DNA from: an uncultured Oceanospirillaceae bacterium
GTDB lineage: Bacteria; Pseudomonadota; Gammaproteobacteria; Pseudomonadales; Balneatricaceae
Length of the DNA: 49,958 nt
Reading direction: 5' to 3'
NCBI GenBank assembly: GCA_937138495.1
Contig: CAKZPE010000045.1
Span: 1-49,958 of the forward strand
The translations under genes and the position numbers were made by a program. The notes beneath the pieces were generated by a model. The model saw nothing but the letters and a program-made list of their open reading frames with translations, was not told where the DNA came from and ran no database searches. Shown here one piece after another: positions 34,617 to 44,783 of this stretch (positions within the stretch are counted from its first letter, which is position 1; each line of letters begins with the position of its first letter).

Positions 34617-35803
34617 AACCCTATGGTGTGTGCACGGTTGGTAAAGAAGATGCCGGACGGTTTTTCAACCGGTAACTGATCCAGCTTTTCAAAGCTTTTG
34701 GTGTCATAAATCTGCACCTGATCATCATCACGGACCGACGCCCAGACTTTGTCGCCCTTAGGCGTAAATTCCATATGCAGAACGGCTTTACCGGGTTTCA
34801 GAGTTTTGATAATCGCCTGGCTTTCGGTATCGATGACCTGCAGGGTATCGTTATTGGGGTAAGCAAAATTCACCCACATATGCCGGCCACCCGGCCGCGC
34901 CATGACAAATATCGGCTGACCATGCACCGGAATACTGCCAATCTGCTGCCAGTTTTTACGGTCCACAACAATCACCTGGTTATGACCAACCGCCGGTACA
35001 AAGGCGTAATCCCCGGCAATCGCCCAGCCTTCCAGATGCGGCATCTTATACACAGGTAACTTTTCTTCACCGCGGCCGTAGTTATCCAGAATCCGGCGGA
35101 CGCCTTTTTCCGGATACCACAGATCCACCAGCGCCATACCGTCTTCGCCGAACAGTCCGGCAATGTAATACCGCCCGTCCGGTGTAATCAGGGCATCATA
35201 GGGCTGACGGCCAATACCGGTGAACTTAGTCACCTGAGGGGTTGCCGGATCAGAGACATCAGCAATCCAGATTTCATCGGACTCATACAGGCTGAACACA
35301 AAGCGATTATCCGGTGCATCCACCAGCCCGACCACTTTGGACTGCACATTGTTGGCCCCGATAGCAGGAATATCCGCCACCAGTTCCAGTGTCTGTGCAT
35401 TAAAGATTTTTACCCCGCCGGGCTCATAGTTAGATACCGCCACCAGTGTGCCGTCTTCAGAAATGGCCCCACCAATGCTGTTGCCGCCCTGCAGTACCCG
35501 CTTGTCAATTTCTCCGCTGAGGATATCAACCTTGGTTAAACCGCCGTCACGGCCAAAGACATACGCATAACGTTCATCACGGGAAAACACGATGGAGGCA
35601 TGAGATAAATCCCCAAGCCCGTCAATCTGATAGAGCTGCGATCCGCCCGTATGCTCAACCACCTGAACACTGCCGGTAGCCCGCTCTATAATGACCCCCA
35701 GATCTCCGGTGCCACGGTCAGCCTGGCTGACAGAAGCGAAGCTGATTAACAGCGGGACAACACAGCAGCCAAGTGCCTGCTTACGCCAGTTTTTAATATT
35801 CAT
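34613..35803 (-). CDS. nirF: NirF, heme d1 biosynthesis protein
   Basis: Periplasmic propeller protein that binds late heme d1 intermediates and passes them to NirN/NirS. The 396 residues begin with a signal peptide ending SVSQA/DR near residue 29. A beta-propeller of NirS-like repeats follows, but without a heme c domain. Motifs include IIERATGSVQVV, FGRDGGLTKVD and VSNYEPGGVKIF. A GGAAGG ribosome site supports the start; the gene overlaps nirC by 4 bases. The alternative lipoprotein reading (Cys in LGCC) is not supported by a proper lipobox. Confidence 0.94.
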   Translation of the reverse strand: MNIKNWRKQALGCCVVPLLISFASVSQADRGTGDLGVIIERATGSVQVVEHTGGSQLYQIDGLGDLSHASIVFSRDERYAYVFGRDGGLTKVDILSGEIDKRVLQGGNSIGGAISEDGTLVAVSNYEPGGVKIFNAQTLELVADIPAIGANNVQSKVVGLVDAPDNRFVFSLYESDEIWIADVSDPATPQVTKFTGIGRQPYDALITPDGRYYIAGLFGEDGMALVDLWYPEKGVRRILDNYGRGEEKLPVYKMPHLEGWAIAGDYAFVPAVGHNQVIVVDRKNWQQIGSIPVHGQPIFVMARPGGRHMWVNFAYPNNDTLQVIDTESQAIIKTLKPGKAVLHMEFTPKGDKVWASVRDDDQVQIYDTKSFEKLDQLPVEKPSGIFFTNRAHTIGL

Positions 35804-36144
35804 GAATCAACACCTTCCTTAAGTGCATCCACCAGCCACCGGATATCGCCATCACTGAGAATGCCTTGCCAGGGTGGCATCGGCGTTCCCTTGCGGCCGT
35901 AACGGATAACATGAAACAGATATTCTTCGGGTTTATTCGTCAGGACATCCGGCGTAAGTGCCGGGCCTAAACCGCCTTTAAGCGTCATACCGTGGCAGGA
36001 GCCACAATCGTGTCTGAGTAAATGTGTCAGCTCTGTTTGTCGCTGTGCGGAAATGGCATCAGACTGATCGCTGTCAGTGAGGGGCCCGGCATGTGCCAGA
36101 CCTGACATGGAAAAGCAGATAGTCAGAACAGATAAATACTTCAT
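35800..36144 (-). CDS. nirC: NirC, small c-type cytochrome (c55x)
   Basis: A 114-residue periplasmic monoheme cytochrome that can donate electrons to NirS or assist heme d1 maturation. The signal peptide ends GLAHA/GP at residue 19, and the heme site CGSCHG lies near residue 47. The ligand-region methionine is in GTPMPPWQG near 87. Length and position between nirE and nirF are typical. Short overlap with nirF shows translational coupling. Confidence 0.93.
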   Translation of the reverse strand: MKYLSVLTICFSMSGLAHAGPLTDSDQSDAISAQRQTELTHLLRHDCGSCHGMTLKGGLGPALTPDVLTNKPEEYLFHVIRYGRKGTPMPPWQGILSDGDIRWLVDALKEGVDS

Positions 36145-36176
36145 TCTTCACATCTCTCTTTTTACATCCGGAGGGA

Positions 36177-37022
36177 TTACATCTGACTCAGAGACTGCTG
36201 TTCTAACTGTTCACCGGCCGGTTCAAACCAGTCCAGTGTTTCAGCAAGATTCACCACATCGCCGATCACGACCATCGCCGGTGGTGCAATGCCTGCCGCC
36301 TTGGTATCAGCGACCAGATGTGCCAGATCCGTAATCAGCCGGCGTTGCTCCGGCGTAGTGCCTTTTTCGATCACCGCTACCGGCGTAGACGCCGCACGGC
36401 CCGCGGCCAAAACGGCATTAACAATAGGTGTCAGATTAGCCAGCCCCATATACACAGCCAGCGTACAACGGCTGTCACTGAATGCGCCCAGATCCAGCTC
36501 CAGACCCTGATCATTCTGGCGGTGGCCAGTCACGATATGCAGACCGTCTGCCACACCCCGGTGAGTCAGCGGAATGCCGGCGTAAGCCGCACAGGCCATT
36601 GCGGAGGTGATACCGGGGACAATTTCAAAACGCACTTTATGCTGAGTCAGCACAGTCGCTTCTTCACTGCCACGGCCAAAAATAAAAGGATCGCCGCCTT
36701 TCAGACGTACGATGTGACGGTAGCCTTTGGCCAGCTTTACCAGCAGATCATTGATCTCATCCTGCGGCATGGAATGGCGACCGGTCGCTTTACCGACATA
36801 GATTTTGGCAACACCTGCCGGAATCTGGGCAATAATCTCTTCAGATACCAGCCGGTCATACACCACCGCATCCGCCTCACGGATAAGGCGTTGTGCTTTC
36901 ACAGTCAGCAACTCAGGGTCGCCCGGCCCGGCACCGACCAGATATACACAGGCATTGCTTTTAAGGTTGCGTGTTATATTCCCCTTTGCAGCCGGTGAAT
37001 ATTCGTTTTCAGGCAAGCTCAT
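36177..37022 (-). CDS. nirE: NirE, uroporphyrinogen-III C-methyltransferase
   Basis: SAM-dependent methylation of uroporphyrinogen III at C2 and C7 to precorrin-2, the branch to siroheme and heme d1. The 281 residues show the SUMT signatures VGAGPGDPELLTVKA near residue 28, YDRLVS, RLKGGDPFIFGRG near 108, and GIPLTHRG near 150. It is the first gene of the nirE-C-F-DL-G-H-J-N operon, with a perfect Dnr box upstream. The adjacent cysG carries a second copy of the same activity. Only the methyltransferase domain is present, which fits NirE. Confidence 0.93.
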   Translation of the reverse strand: MSLPENEYSPAAKGNITRNLKSNACVYLVGAGPGDPELLTVKAQRLIREADAVVYDRLVSEEIIAQIPAGVAKIYVGKATGRHSMPQDEINDLLVKLAKGYRHIVRLKGGDPFIFGRGSEEATVLTQHKVRFEIVPGITSAMACAAYAGIPLTHRGVADGLHIVTGHRQNDQGLELDLGAFSDSRCTLAVYMGLANLTPIVNAVLAAGRAASTPVAVIEKGTTPEQRRLITDLAHLVADTKAAGIAPPAMVVIGDVVNLAETLDWFEPAGEQLEQQSLSQM

Positions 37023-37060
37023 ATCACATTCCTTCTGACTGTGATTGGAAAGACAGCTTC

Positions 37061-37102
37061 AGTGTACGCAGCAGGTTTGCCAGCCACATTGATAAAAATC
37101 AA
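37061..37102 (-). promoter_or_regulatory. nirE promoter with perfect Dnr/Fnr box
   Basis: TTGAT-AAAA-ATCAA (37089-37102) is a perfect palindromic box. On the minus strand a -10 TACACT (37061-37066) is centred so that the box falls at -41.5, the class II activator position. Confidence 0.85.
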
Positions 37103-37232
37103 AAGAATAAAATTTAGCAGACGCTGCAATACAAATAGCAGGCAAGAAAACAGAAAACTCTTACAAAACAAACAGTAACGCTTCTTATAATCAGTTAGCC
37201 CTGCAACCTGCCAGCCTGTAAGCCACTGTTTT

Positions 37233-38621
37233 TTAACACTGGTTATACCAGTCCAGCCGCTCCCTTAAAGACACCACTTTGCCAATGATAATCAGTGCCG
37301 GTGGCTGGAAATCAGTCACCGCCGCCTGATCTTCAATATCCGCAAGGGTGCCGGTCAGAATTCGCTGCTCCGGCAGGGTACCGTTTTCGACCAGAGCAAT
37401 CGGCATGCACGGAGACATCCCGTGTCGCATCAGTTGCTGGCAAATCTGTGGCAGGCTCAGTAACCCCATGTAGATCACCAGCGTCTGGTGTTCTCGAACC
37501 AGTTCTGCCCAGGGCAAATCACAGTGGCCGTCTTTCAGATGACCGGTCACAAAGCGAACCGACTGTGCATAATTCTGATGGGTAAGCGGAATACCGGCGT
37601 ACGCGGCACAACCTGAGGCCGAGGTAATGCCAGGCACCACCTGAAAAGGAATATCTTCCGCCATCAGCTGATCGATTTCTTCGCCACCGCGGCCGAAAAT
37701 AAACGGATCGCCGCCCTTCAGCCGCAGTACCCGTTTACCTTCTTTGGCCAGCTTAACCAGCAATGCATTGATTTCCTGCTGGGAGATCACATGCTGGTTG
37801 CAGGTCTTACCCACAAATACCCGGTCCGCATCGCGGCGACATAAATCCAGTACCCGGTGAGACACCAGCCGGTCATAGACAACCACATCGGCCTGCTGCA
37901 TCAGCCGCAGCGCTTTAAACGTCAGTAAATCAGGATCTCCCGGACCACCGCCCACCAGATACACTTCACCGTCAGAACGCCCCGTCTCCGTGCTTTCCAA
38001 CGCCTGTTCCAGTAACTGCTCAGCTTTGCGGTCTTTACCGGCAAATACCATTTCAGCCACCGGCCCCTGCAGTACAGATTCCCAGAACACCCGGCGCTGA
38101 TTAAGGGTTTCAAAGCGGGCTTTCACCCGCTCCCGAAAACGCCCGGCCAGCTGACCAAGACGGCCATAGCTGGCCGGTATCATTGACTCAAGCTTCCCCC
38201 GTAAAAGACGCGCCAGTACCGGTGACTGACCGCCACTGGACACTGCCATAACGATCGGTGAGCGGTCGATTACCGCAGGAATAATAAAGTTACTCAGCGC
38301 AGGCTTATCCACCACATTCACCGGCAAGCCCTGCTGCCGGGCATCCGCCGATACCTGTTCATCAATGCGCTGGTCTTCGATGGCTGAAATCACCAGCACC
38401 ACCCCTTCAAGATGGGCGGCAGTATATTCAGCCGGGTAATGATCGCCGCTATGTTGCTGAATCAACGCTTCCAGATCCGGGCACAGCCGAGGTGCAACTA
38501 CACAGAGCTTTGCGCCGGCGCTGACCAGTAAACTGGCTTTACGCAGGGCGACATCCCCGCCACCAACCAGCAAACAACGCTGCTCCTTAAGATTGTAAAA
38601 AATTGGCAGAAAATCCATCAC
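37233..38621 (-). CDS. cysG: Siroheme synthase CysG (precorrin-2 dehydrogenase/ferrochelatase + methyltransferase)
   Basis: Cytoplasmic bifunctional or trifunctional enzyme making siroheme from uroporphyrinogen III. The 462 residues split into an N-terminal dehydrogenase/chelatase module (about 1-210) and a SUMT module (about 215-460). The first has the NAD-binding LVGGGDVALRKASLL at 18; the second has LVGGGPGDPDLLTFKALRL, RLKGGDPFIFGRGGE and GIPLTHQN. A second Met directly follows the first. In this window it lies between norD and the nirE operon and has its own perfect Dnr box, so it likely supplies siroheme as the heme d1 precursor. Confidence 0.94.
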   Translation of the reverse strand: MMDFLPIFYNLKEQRCLLVGGGDVALRKASLLVSAGAKLCVVAPRLCPDLEALIQQHSGDHYPAEYTAAHLEGVVLVISAIEDQRIDEQVSADARQQGLPVNVVDKPALSNFIIPAVIDRSPIVMAVSSGGQSPVLARLLRGKLESMIPASYGRLGQLAGRFRERVKARFETLNQRRVFWESVLQGPVAEMVFAGKDRKAEQLLEQALESTETGRSDGEVYLVGGGPGDPDLLTFKALRLMQQADVVVYDRLVSHRVLDLCRRDADRVFVGKTCNQHVISQQEINALLVKLAKEGKRVLRLKGGDPFIFGRGGEEIDQLMAEDIPFQVVPGITSASGCAAYAGIPLTHQNYAQSVRFVTGHLKDGHCDLPWAELVREHQTLVIYMGLLSLPQICQQLMRHGMSPCMPIALVENGTLPEQRILTGTLADIEDQAAVTDFQPPALIIIGKVVSLRERLDWYNQC

Positions 38622-38693
38622 CGGCCCCCTGGCAAAGATCTGATATATAAGCTCGTCAATTGAGGCACTTTCAGAAAGCGCCGTTTGTATATC

Positions 38694-38735
38694 AGCCTAA
38701 ACAGACAGGCACGCAGACGCCTTGATGCATATCAA
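38694..38735 (-). promoter_or_regulatory. cysG promoter with perfect Dnr/Fnr box
   Basis: TTGAT-GCAT-ATCAA (38722-38735) is a perfect palindrome between norD and cysG. On the minus strand a weak -10 TAGGCT (38694-38699) lies at the right distance. The site could in principle act in either direction, but norD ends here, so cysG is the target. Confidence 0.75.
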
Positions 38736-38754
38736 TCGGCACCCGGCGACCGGC

Positions 38755-40626
38755 TCAGTGTTCCAGTAATTTACCGGTGAGTTTCAGATAAAGTTGTGGG
38801 AGTTTCTTCGGCAGCTCGGTGGCTCTGTGGATAAAGGTATACCCCTGCCGGCCGAACAGATACGGCAGGTACTGATTGGCCTGCTCATCAATGGTAATAC
38901 AAAACGGCACCAGCCCCTGGCTCCGGGCTTCCTGAATGGCTTTACGGGTATCTTCAATACCGTGCCGCCCTTCATAGCGATCAAGGTCATTAGGTTTACC
39001 GTCGGTGACAATCAACAGCAGTTTTTTCTCTGCAGGTTGCTTCGCCAACAGCACAGAAGCATGACGAATGGCCGCTCCCATCCGGGTATAAAATCCCGGT
39101 GAAATATCGGCAATGCGCCCCCGGACAGTATCGTTATAGGTCTCGCCAAAATCTTTCAGGCAGTTAAACCGAACGTGTTCCCGCCGCCGGGAAGAAAAAC
39201 CATGAATGGCGAACTGATCTTCACTGGCGTGCAGACTTTCTGAAAACAGGTACAGGCTGTCACGGATCACATCAATGACCTGACAATCTTCACCGGGATT
39301 GCGGGTCCCGACCCAGGCATCTGTGGATAACGACAGATCCGCCAGCAACAGGCAGGACAAATCCCGCTGCAGTTGCCGCTTCTGGCTGTACAGACGGCCA
39401 TCGTCGCCTCTGCCGGTCATCCGCGCACTGCGGTGCTGAAGATACGCATCAATGTCCAGTTCATCGCCGTCATACTGACTACGTAAACGTACCGAGCGGT
39501 TGGTCAGCATTTCAAACTGACGGCGCAATCGCCGGGCTGTGGCTTGTAAGTGTCCGGGCAAATCACAGGCTTCAGCATTGCGGCTCTCCATTGGCACAAT
39601 GCAGCTGTAATCGGGCAGCATCACCTGACGTTTATAATCCCATTCAGGGTAACGGATACCTTCACCCAGCGGGATGTCATCCTCCTGCGCCGAGGGCAGA
39701 TCAAGATCAAATTTAATACGGCTGGCAACCGGTGTACTGTCCTGAGTGACCGCCATTTTATCAATATCATTGGCGATTGATTCAGCCTGATCCAGGTCAT
39801 CTTCATCTTCACAGCCCCGGTCCATCTGGCAAAATTCAGCATACGAAAACAGATCCGCCTCATGCCGCACCCCCAGGGTGGTGCCATTTTCTTCAGGTTT
39901 CTCAACCCGTTCCGCCTGACGGCGACGCTGCTCCCCTGCTTTACTCTGCCCCTGAGAAGAATCACGGTCTTTACCGTTATCTTCACTGTGTAAGCCTTCC
40001 GCCCGGGGTGGGTTAGGGTGTAGCCATAACGGCACCGGATCCGGTGCAAAATCGTCTGCAGGCAGCTCCGTGACTGAGCCAGGATGACGTAACGCCTGAT
40101 ATATCGCCGACAATACCGCCGCCTGCCCGTTGTGCTTCAGTTCAGCAGGATCACGACGTGCTGTGAATGCGTCAACCAGACGCTGATAACGCGGTTTCAG
40201 GCCGGGAAATAACGATAATGTCTGTAAACAGCGTTGCTGATTATCCACCAGCCAGTTCATTCCACGGTGTACCTCGGCGGAAGCAGGCGTACCGGCCAGC
40301 GCTGCCAGCCAGAAATACAGTTCCCGGTTCAAATCCGCCTGTGGAAAAACATCAAGACGCTGGGGCAGGTACAGGCAACGTTCGTCATACCAGGCCAGCT
40401 CGACCTTACTGCCGGTACCGGCAACCCGGTGCAACCAGTTACGGCGGGCACGGTGTAACGTCGGGGTTGTTGCACTGATCGTCAGACCACTATCACCGCC
40501 CAGGCCACGGTAAAACACCCCTAACGCCGCTTTAACATCGTCCAGCTGAACCGCCGCTTCAGGGTGCCCCTGATACGCCAGCTTAGTAATCCACCTGTCC
40601 CATACCTGACCGACACGCTCTTCCAT
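38755..40626 (-). CDS. norD: NorD, von Willebrand factor A protein for NO reductase assembly
   Basis: Cytoplasmic VWA-domain partner of the AAA+ protein NorQ; together they mature the NorCB nitric oxide reductase. The 623 residues have a helical N-terminal region (about 1-215), a charged linker (about 220-340), and a C-terminal VWA domain (about 425-620). The metal-site motif is DLSLSTDAW (a DxSxS site) near 440, followed by IVTDGKPND near 560. GAGG precedes the ATG. It follows norQ after 33 bases. Length and order norE-F-Q-D are usual. Confidence 0.93.
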   Translation of the reverse strand: MEERVGQVWDRWITKLAYQGHPEAAVQLDDVKAALGVFYRGLGGDSGLTISATTPTLHRARRNWLHRVAGTGSKVELAWYDERCLYLPQRLDVFPQADLNRELYFWLAALAGTPASAEVHRGMNWLVDNQQRCLQTLSLFPGLKPRYQRLVDAFTARRDPAELKHNGQAAVLSAIYQALRHPGSVTELPADDFAPDPVPLWLHPNPPRAEGLHSEDNGKDRDSSQGQSKAGEQRRRQAERVEKPEENGTTLGVRHEADLFSYAEFCQMDRGCEDEDDLDQAESIANDIDKMAVTQDSTPVASRIKFDLDLPSAQEDDIPLGEGIRYPEWDYKRQVMLPDYSCIVPMESRNAEACDLPGHLQATARRLRRQFEMLTNRSVRLRSQYDGDELDIDAYLQHRSARMTGRGDDGRLYSQKRQLQRDLSCLLLADLSLSTDAWVGTRNPGEDCQVIDVIRDSLYLFSESLHASEDQFAIHGFSSRRREHVRFNCLKDFGETYNDTVRGRIADISPGFYTRMGAAIRHASVLLAKQPAEKKLLLIVTDGKPNDLDRYEGRHGIEDTRKAIQEARSQGLVPFCITIDEQANQYLPYLFGRQGYTFIHRATELPKKLPQLYLKLTGKLLEH

Positions 40627-40659
40627 TACTGCCTCTTCAATCAGCGTTTGCTATGAATT

Positions 40660-41478
40660 TCACTGGGCGCCGAAGGTCGCCTGTACCAGCTCCATCAGGC
40701 CAACGACGGTTTGTGTATCATCGGTCAGGGGTTCAATCATCCCCGCCCGGCATGCCTGCAACGGCTCAAAGCCCGCAGCAATCAGGGTTGCCGTATAAAC
40801 CAGCAGACGGGTACTGGCGCCTTCTTCAAGATCCTGATCTTTCAGCTCACGCAGGCTGTTAGCCAATGCCACTAAACGGTCAGCAACGGCCTGATCAACA
40901 CCGGTTTCATGAACAATAACCGCCGCTTCTTCAGCCGCGGGCAAATAATCAAAACTCATCGACAGAAAACGTTGTCGGGTACTGGGTTTCATCCCCTTAA
41001 GCACATTCTGATATCCCGGATTGTAGGACACGATCAGCATAAAGTTATCCGGGGCTTCCAGCACTTCGCCGGTGCGGTCAATCGGTAAAATCCGCCGGTC
41101 GTCCGTCAGAGGGTGAATAACCACGGTCGTATCTTTACGCGCTTCAACCACTTCATCCAGATAGCAGATACCGCCTTCACGTACCGCCCGGGTCAGAGGT
41201 CCGTCACTCCAGACCGTATCGCCATCACCGATCAGATGACGGCCAACCAGATCAGATGCACTCAGGTCATCATGACAGGCAACGGTATGCAGCGGCAGGC
41301 CCAGTTTTTCTGCCATATAACTGATGAAACGTGTCTTACCGCAACCGGTCGGCCCTTTCAGTAACACCGGTAACTGATGCTCATAGGCGTGCATAAACAG
41401 CGCTTCTTCGTTGCCCTGTGGCTGATAAAAAGCAGCAGACCCCGCCGCGGAAGTATCAATTGTTGTCAGATTATTCAT
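40660..41478 (-). CDS. norQ: NorQ, MoxR-type AAA+ ATPase
   Basis: Cytoplasmic ATPase that acts with NorD to activate nitric oxide reductase. From the ATG at 41478, 272 residues, with Walker A GPTGCGKTR near 50, Walker B ICYLDEVVEA near 112, and sensor I/arginine-finger motifs SYNPGYQ and STRQRF. GGAG lies nine bases before that ATG; the ATG at 41493 would add five residues. It is closely related to P. aeruginosa NirQ (about 260 residues). It sits between norF and norD in one transcription direction. Confidence 0.94.
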   Translation of the reverse strand: MNNLTTIDTSAAGSAAFYQPQGNEEALFMHAYEHQLPVLLKGPTGCGKTRFISYMAEKLGLPLHTVACHDDLSASDLVGRHLIGDGDTVWSDGPLTRAVREGGICYLDEVVEARKDTTVVIHPLTDDRRILPIDRTGEVLEAPDNFMLIVSYNPGYQNVLKGMKPSTRQRFLSMSFDYLPAAEEAAVIVHETGVDQAVADRLVALANSLRELKDQDLEEGASTRLLVYTATLIAAGFEPLQACRAGMIEPLTDDTQTVVGLMELVQATFGAQ

Positions 41479-41538
41479 CACATGTTTCTCCATACGGCAG
41501 ACGCCGTTATTCGCCGCGAAGCGATCTGAGCTGTTTGC

Positions 41539-41793
41539 TCAAAACAGATAAGTTACACCTACAATCACCCCGATCACCGGGGCATATGCCAGCAACAGAA
41601 AACGCCACATCCGCGGCGCTTTTCTCAGCCCCATAAAGTAATCCACTACACAGAATGCCTTAACCGCACTGGCAGACAGAATCAGCACAACTGCCAGAAA
41701 AGTGACTGCACCATTCTCGCCGAAATATGCCATGGCGACCGTGACCAATATCAATAATATCCAGATACTGTCCGCTAAACGTGCTTCGCTCAT
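41539..41793 (-). CDS. norF: Small cytochrome oxidase subunit IV-like membrane protein (NorF-type)
   Basis: An 84-residue inner-membrane protein with about three membrane segments (residues 8-28, 30-50 and 62-83). It has the COX4-type pattern KAFCVVDYFMGLRKAP between segments two and three. In Paracoccus norF lies next to norE and influences NO reductase activity. Here it overlaps the norE stop by 4 bases and precedes norQ. Name by position and fold; sequence evidence is short. Confidence 0.8.
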   Translation of the reverse strand: MSEARLADSIWILLILVTVAMAYFGENGAVTFLAVVLILSASAVKAFCVVDYFMGLRKAPRMWRFLLLAYAPVIGVIVGVTYLF

Positions 41794-42362
41794 AAGAGAT
41801 ATACCAAAGGAAAGAGGACTAACCAGAGAAGATCTACCATGTGCCAGTAACTGGCACCGCTTTCAAACTCATTCATACGTCCGCTACGGTACTTTCCGCG
41901 CCCGTTCTGCCACATCAGCAGCACCAGAACCAGCATCCCCAGAATGACGTGAAACATATGAAACGCCGTCAAACCGTAATAGAAGAAATAAAAATCGTTG
42001 GTGCTCAGGTCAAATCCCAGCGCAACCGAATGCTGGTATTCTGTGCTTTTGATCCACAGATACGCACCGGCCGACATCAGAGCCAGCAGCAAAAATACGT
42101 TACCGCCAGCCCGACCGGCATGCACCTTCTGCTGCGCACGCACCACAAACCAGCTACTGGTCAGCAACGCCAGTGTATTCCCCACGCCGGCCAGTACACT
42201 TAACTGCGCCTGCCCTTCAGCAAACATCTCCGGAAAGCGCAGCCGGGTAATCGCATACAGAATGAAGAACAGCGCGAATACACTTAGCTCAGCAAGAATG
42301 AACAGCCAGATTGCGAAGTCTCCGGGCAGTTGTTTTACCTGAATATCTGCCTGCGCGGTCAT
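41790..42362 (-). CDS. norE: NorE, cytochrome oxidase subunit III-like protein
   Basis: Membrane protein of 190 residues related to heme-copper oxidase subunit III, encoded with NO reductase in many denitrifiers. Five membrane segments are visible, with IWLFILAELSVFALFF at the start, FYYGLTAFHMFHVILGMLV near 130, and SGASYWHMVDLLWLVLFPLVY at the end. The family His/Glu positions in AFHMFH and YWHMVD are intact. It overlaps the Fe-S protein gene and norF by 4 bases each, showing coupled translation. Confidence 0.9.
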   Translation of the reverse strand: MTAQADIQVKQLPGDFAIWLFILAELSVFALFFILYAITRLRFPEMFAEGQAQLSVLAGVGNTLALLTSSWFVVRAQQKVHAGRAGGNVFLLLALMSAGAYLWIKSTEYQHSVALGFDLSTNDFYFFYYGLTAFHMFHVILGMLVLVLLMWQNGRGKYRSGRMNEFESGASYWHMVDLLWLVLFPLVYLL

Positions 42363-43261
42363 TTCCGGGCTCCTGTATCAACACTGGGAATAATTTTATC
42401 GGCTTCCGAACTGCGTCGCGGATCACCATTGCCCCAATGCAGTAAACTGCCGTCCGGGTTATTTTTCTGCACGACATTACAGGCCTGAATGCATTCACTG
42501 CACTGGGTACAGGTAAACTTCTTCCGCTTAATACTGCGGGCCGGCAAACGCATCGGACAAGCCTTATCACAGGCCTTATCGCAGTCTTTACAGAGGGCTG
42601 CACGGCCAGCATCGAAGCTCACCATCAGCGCTTTGGGATTCATCATCCAGACCAGGCTCTGAAACACACCCAGTGCACAGCCAAACTTACAGAACAAATG
42701 ACGGGCAAATAAAAAATCAACGCTAAACAGCGTGGTAGCCACGCCTAAAAACAACCAACTGGTGAACCCCAGCTCACCGGTTAATAAATCCCTGTAGAGC
42801 TCCAGCGGCGGCAACAGATACCCCAGCAGCCCCACTGCCCAGGTAAAGGCAATAGATACCGCAACAATGACAAGAGTTAACCATGAAGACACACTGTGAG
42901 GTTTAGAACCGGCTTCCCAGATAGTCGGCCGCCCCAGCAGCTTTTGCATCCGGCCGTTAATCAGTTCAACCACAGAAAAATGCGGACAGAGCCAGCCGCA
43001 GTAGAGCCGCCCAAAGCGGTAAGCAATCCAGATACCGGTAGCAATCAGTATTACCGCAGGCAGAAGCACCCTCAGAAGAATCTGGAATGCGGCATCATTC
43101 CCCTGTATCGATTCAAGCCCAAGACTCAGCGGGTAGGTAAAAATCACAAAGTGACCGGCCACCAGGTCATAACGGAAAATGTCCAGTACCGGCGCAACCA
43201 GAAACAGCGCAAAGAATGCGCTGCGGGTCAGAGTTCTTAAGCGTTGGCTTGGCTGCTTCAT
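42359..43261 (-). CDS. 4Fe-4S membrane protein within the nor operon (NapH/CcoG-like)
   Basis: A 300-residue polytopic membrane protein with about five membrane segments and a C-terminal ferredoxin region. The membrane part has CGWLCPH near 90, followed by CKFGCALG near 193, both of NapH/NosR type. The last 80 residues carry two [4Fe-4S] motifs, CKDCDKACDKACP and CTQCSECIQACN. Members oxidise quinol or handle metal centres in nitrate and nitrous oxide reductases. It lies between norB and norE, overlapping norE by 4 bases, so a role with NorCB electron supply or maturation is likely but unproven. Confidence 0.82.
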   Translation of the reverse strand: MKQPSQRLRTLTRSAFFALFLVAPVLDIFRYDLVAGHFVIFTYPLSLGLESIQGNDAAFQILLRVLLPAVILIATGIWIAYRFGRLYCGWLCPHFSVVELINGRMQKLLGRPTIWEAGSKPHSVSSWLTLVIVAVSIAFTWAVGLLGYLLPPLELYRDLLTGELGFTSWLFLGVATTLFSVDFLFARHLFCKFGCALGVFQSLVWMMNPKALMVSFDAGRAALCKDCDKACDKACPMRLPARSIKRKKFTCTQCSECIQACNVVQKNNPDGSLLHWGNGDPRRSSEADKIIPSVDTGARK

Positions 43262-43282
43262 TACATCACTCCGACAAACAAG

Positions 43283-43304
43283 CCCTCCCCGCGAGCGGGG
43301 AGGG
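43283..43304 (-). other. Strong GC-rich hairpin between norB and the Fe-S gene
   Basis: CCCTCCCCG/CGGGGAGGG (9 bp, loop CGAG) has no T-run after it on the minus strand. It may be an mRNA processing or stability element that sets different levels of norCB and the genes after it. Confidence 0.6.
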
Positions 43305-43320
43305 ATACAACTCGGTCAAT

Positions 43321-44783
<1,463 letters not shown>

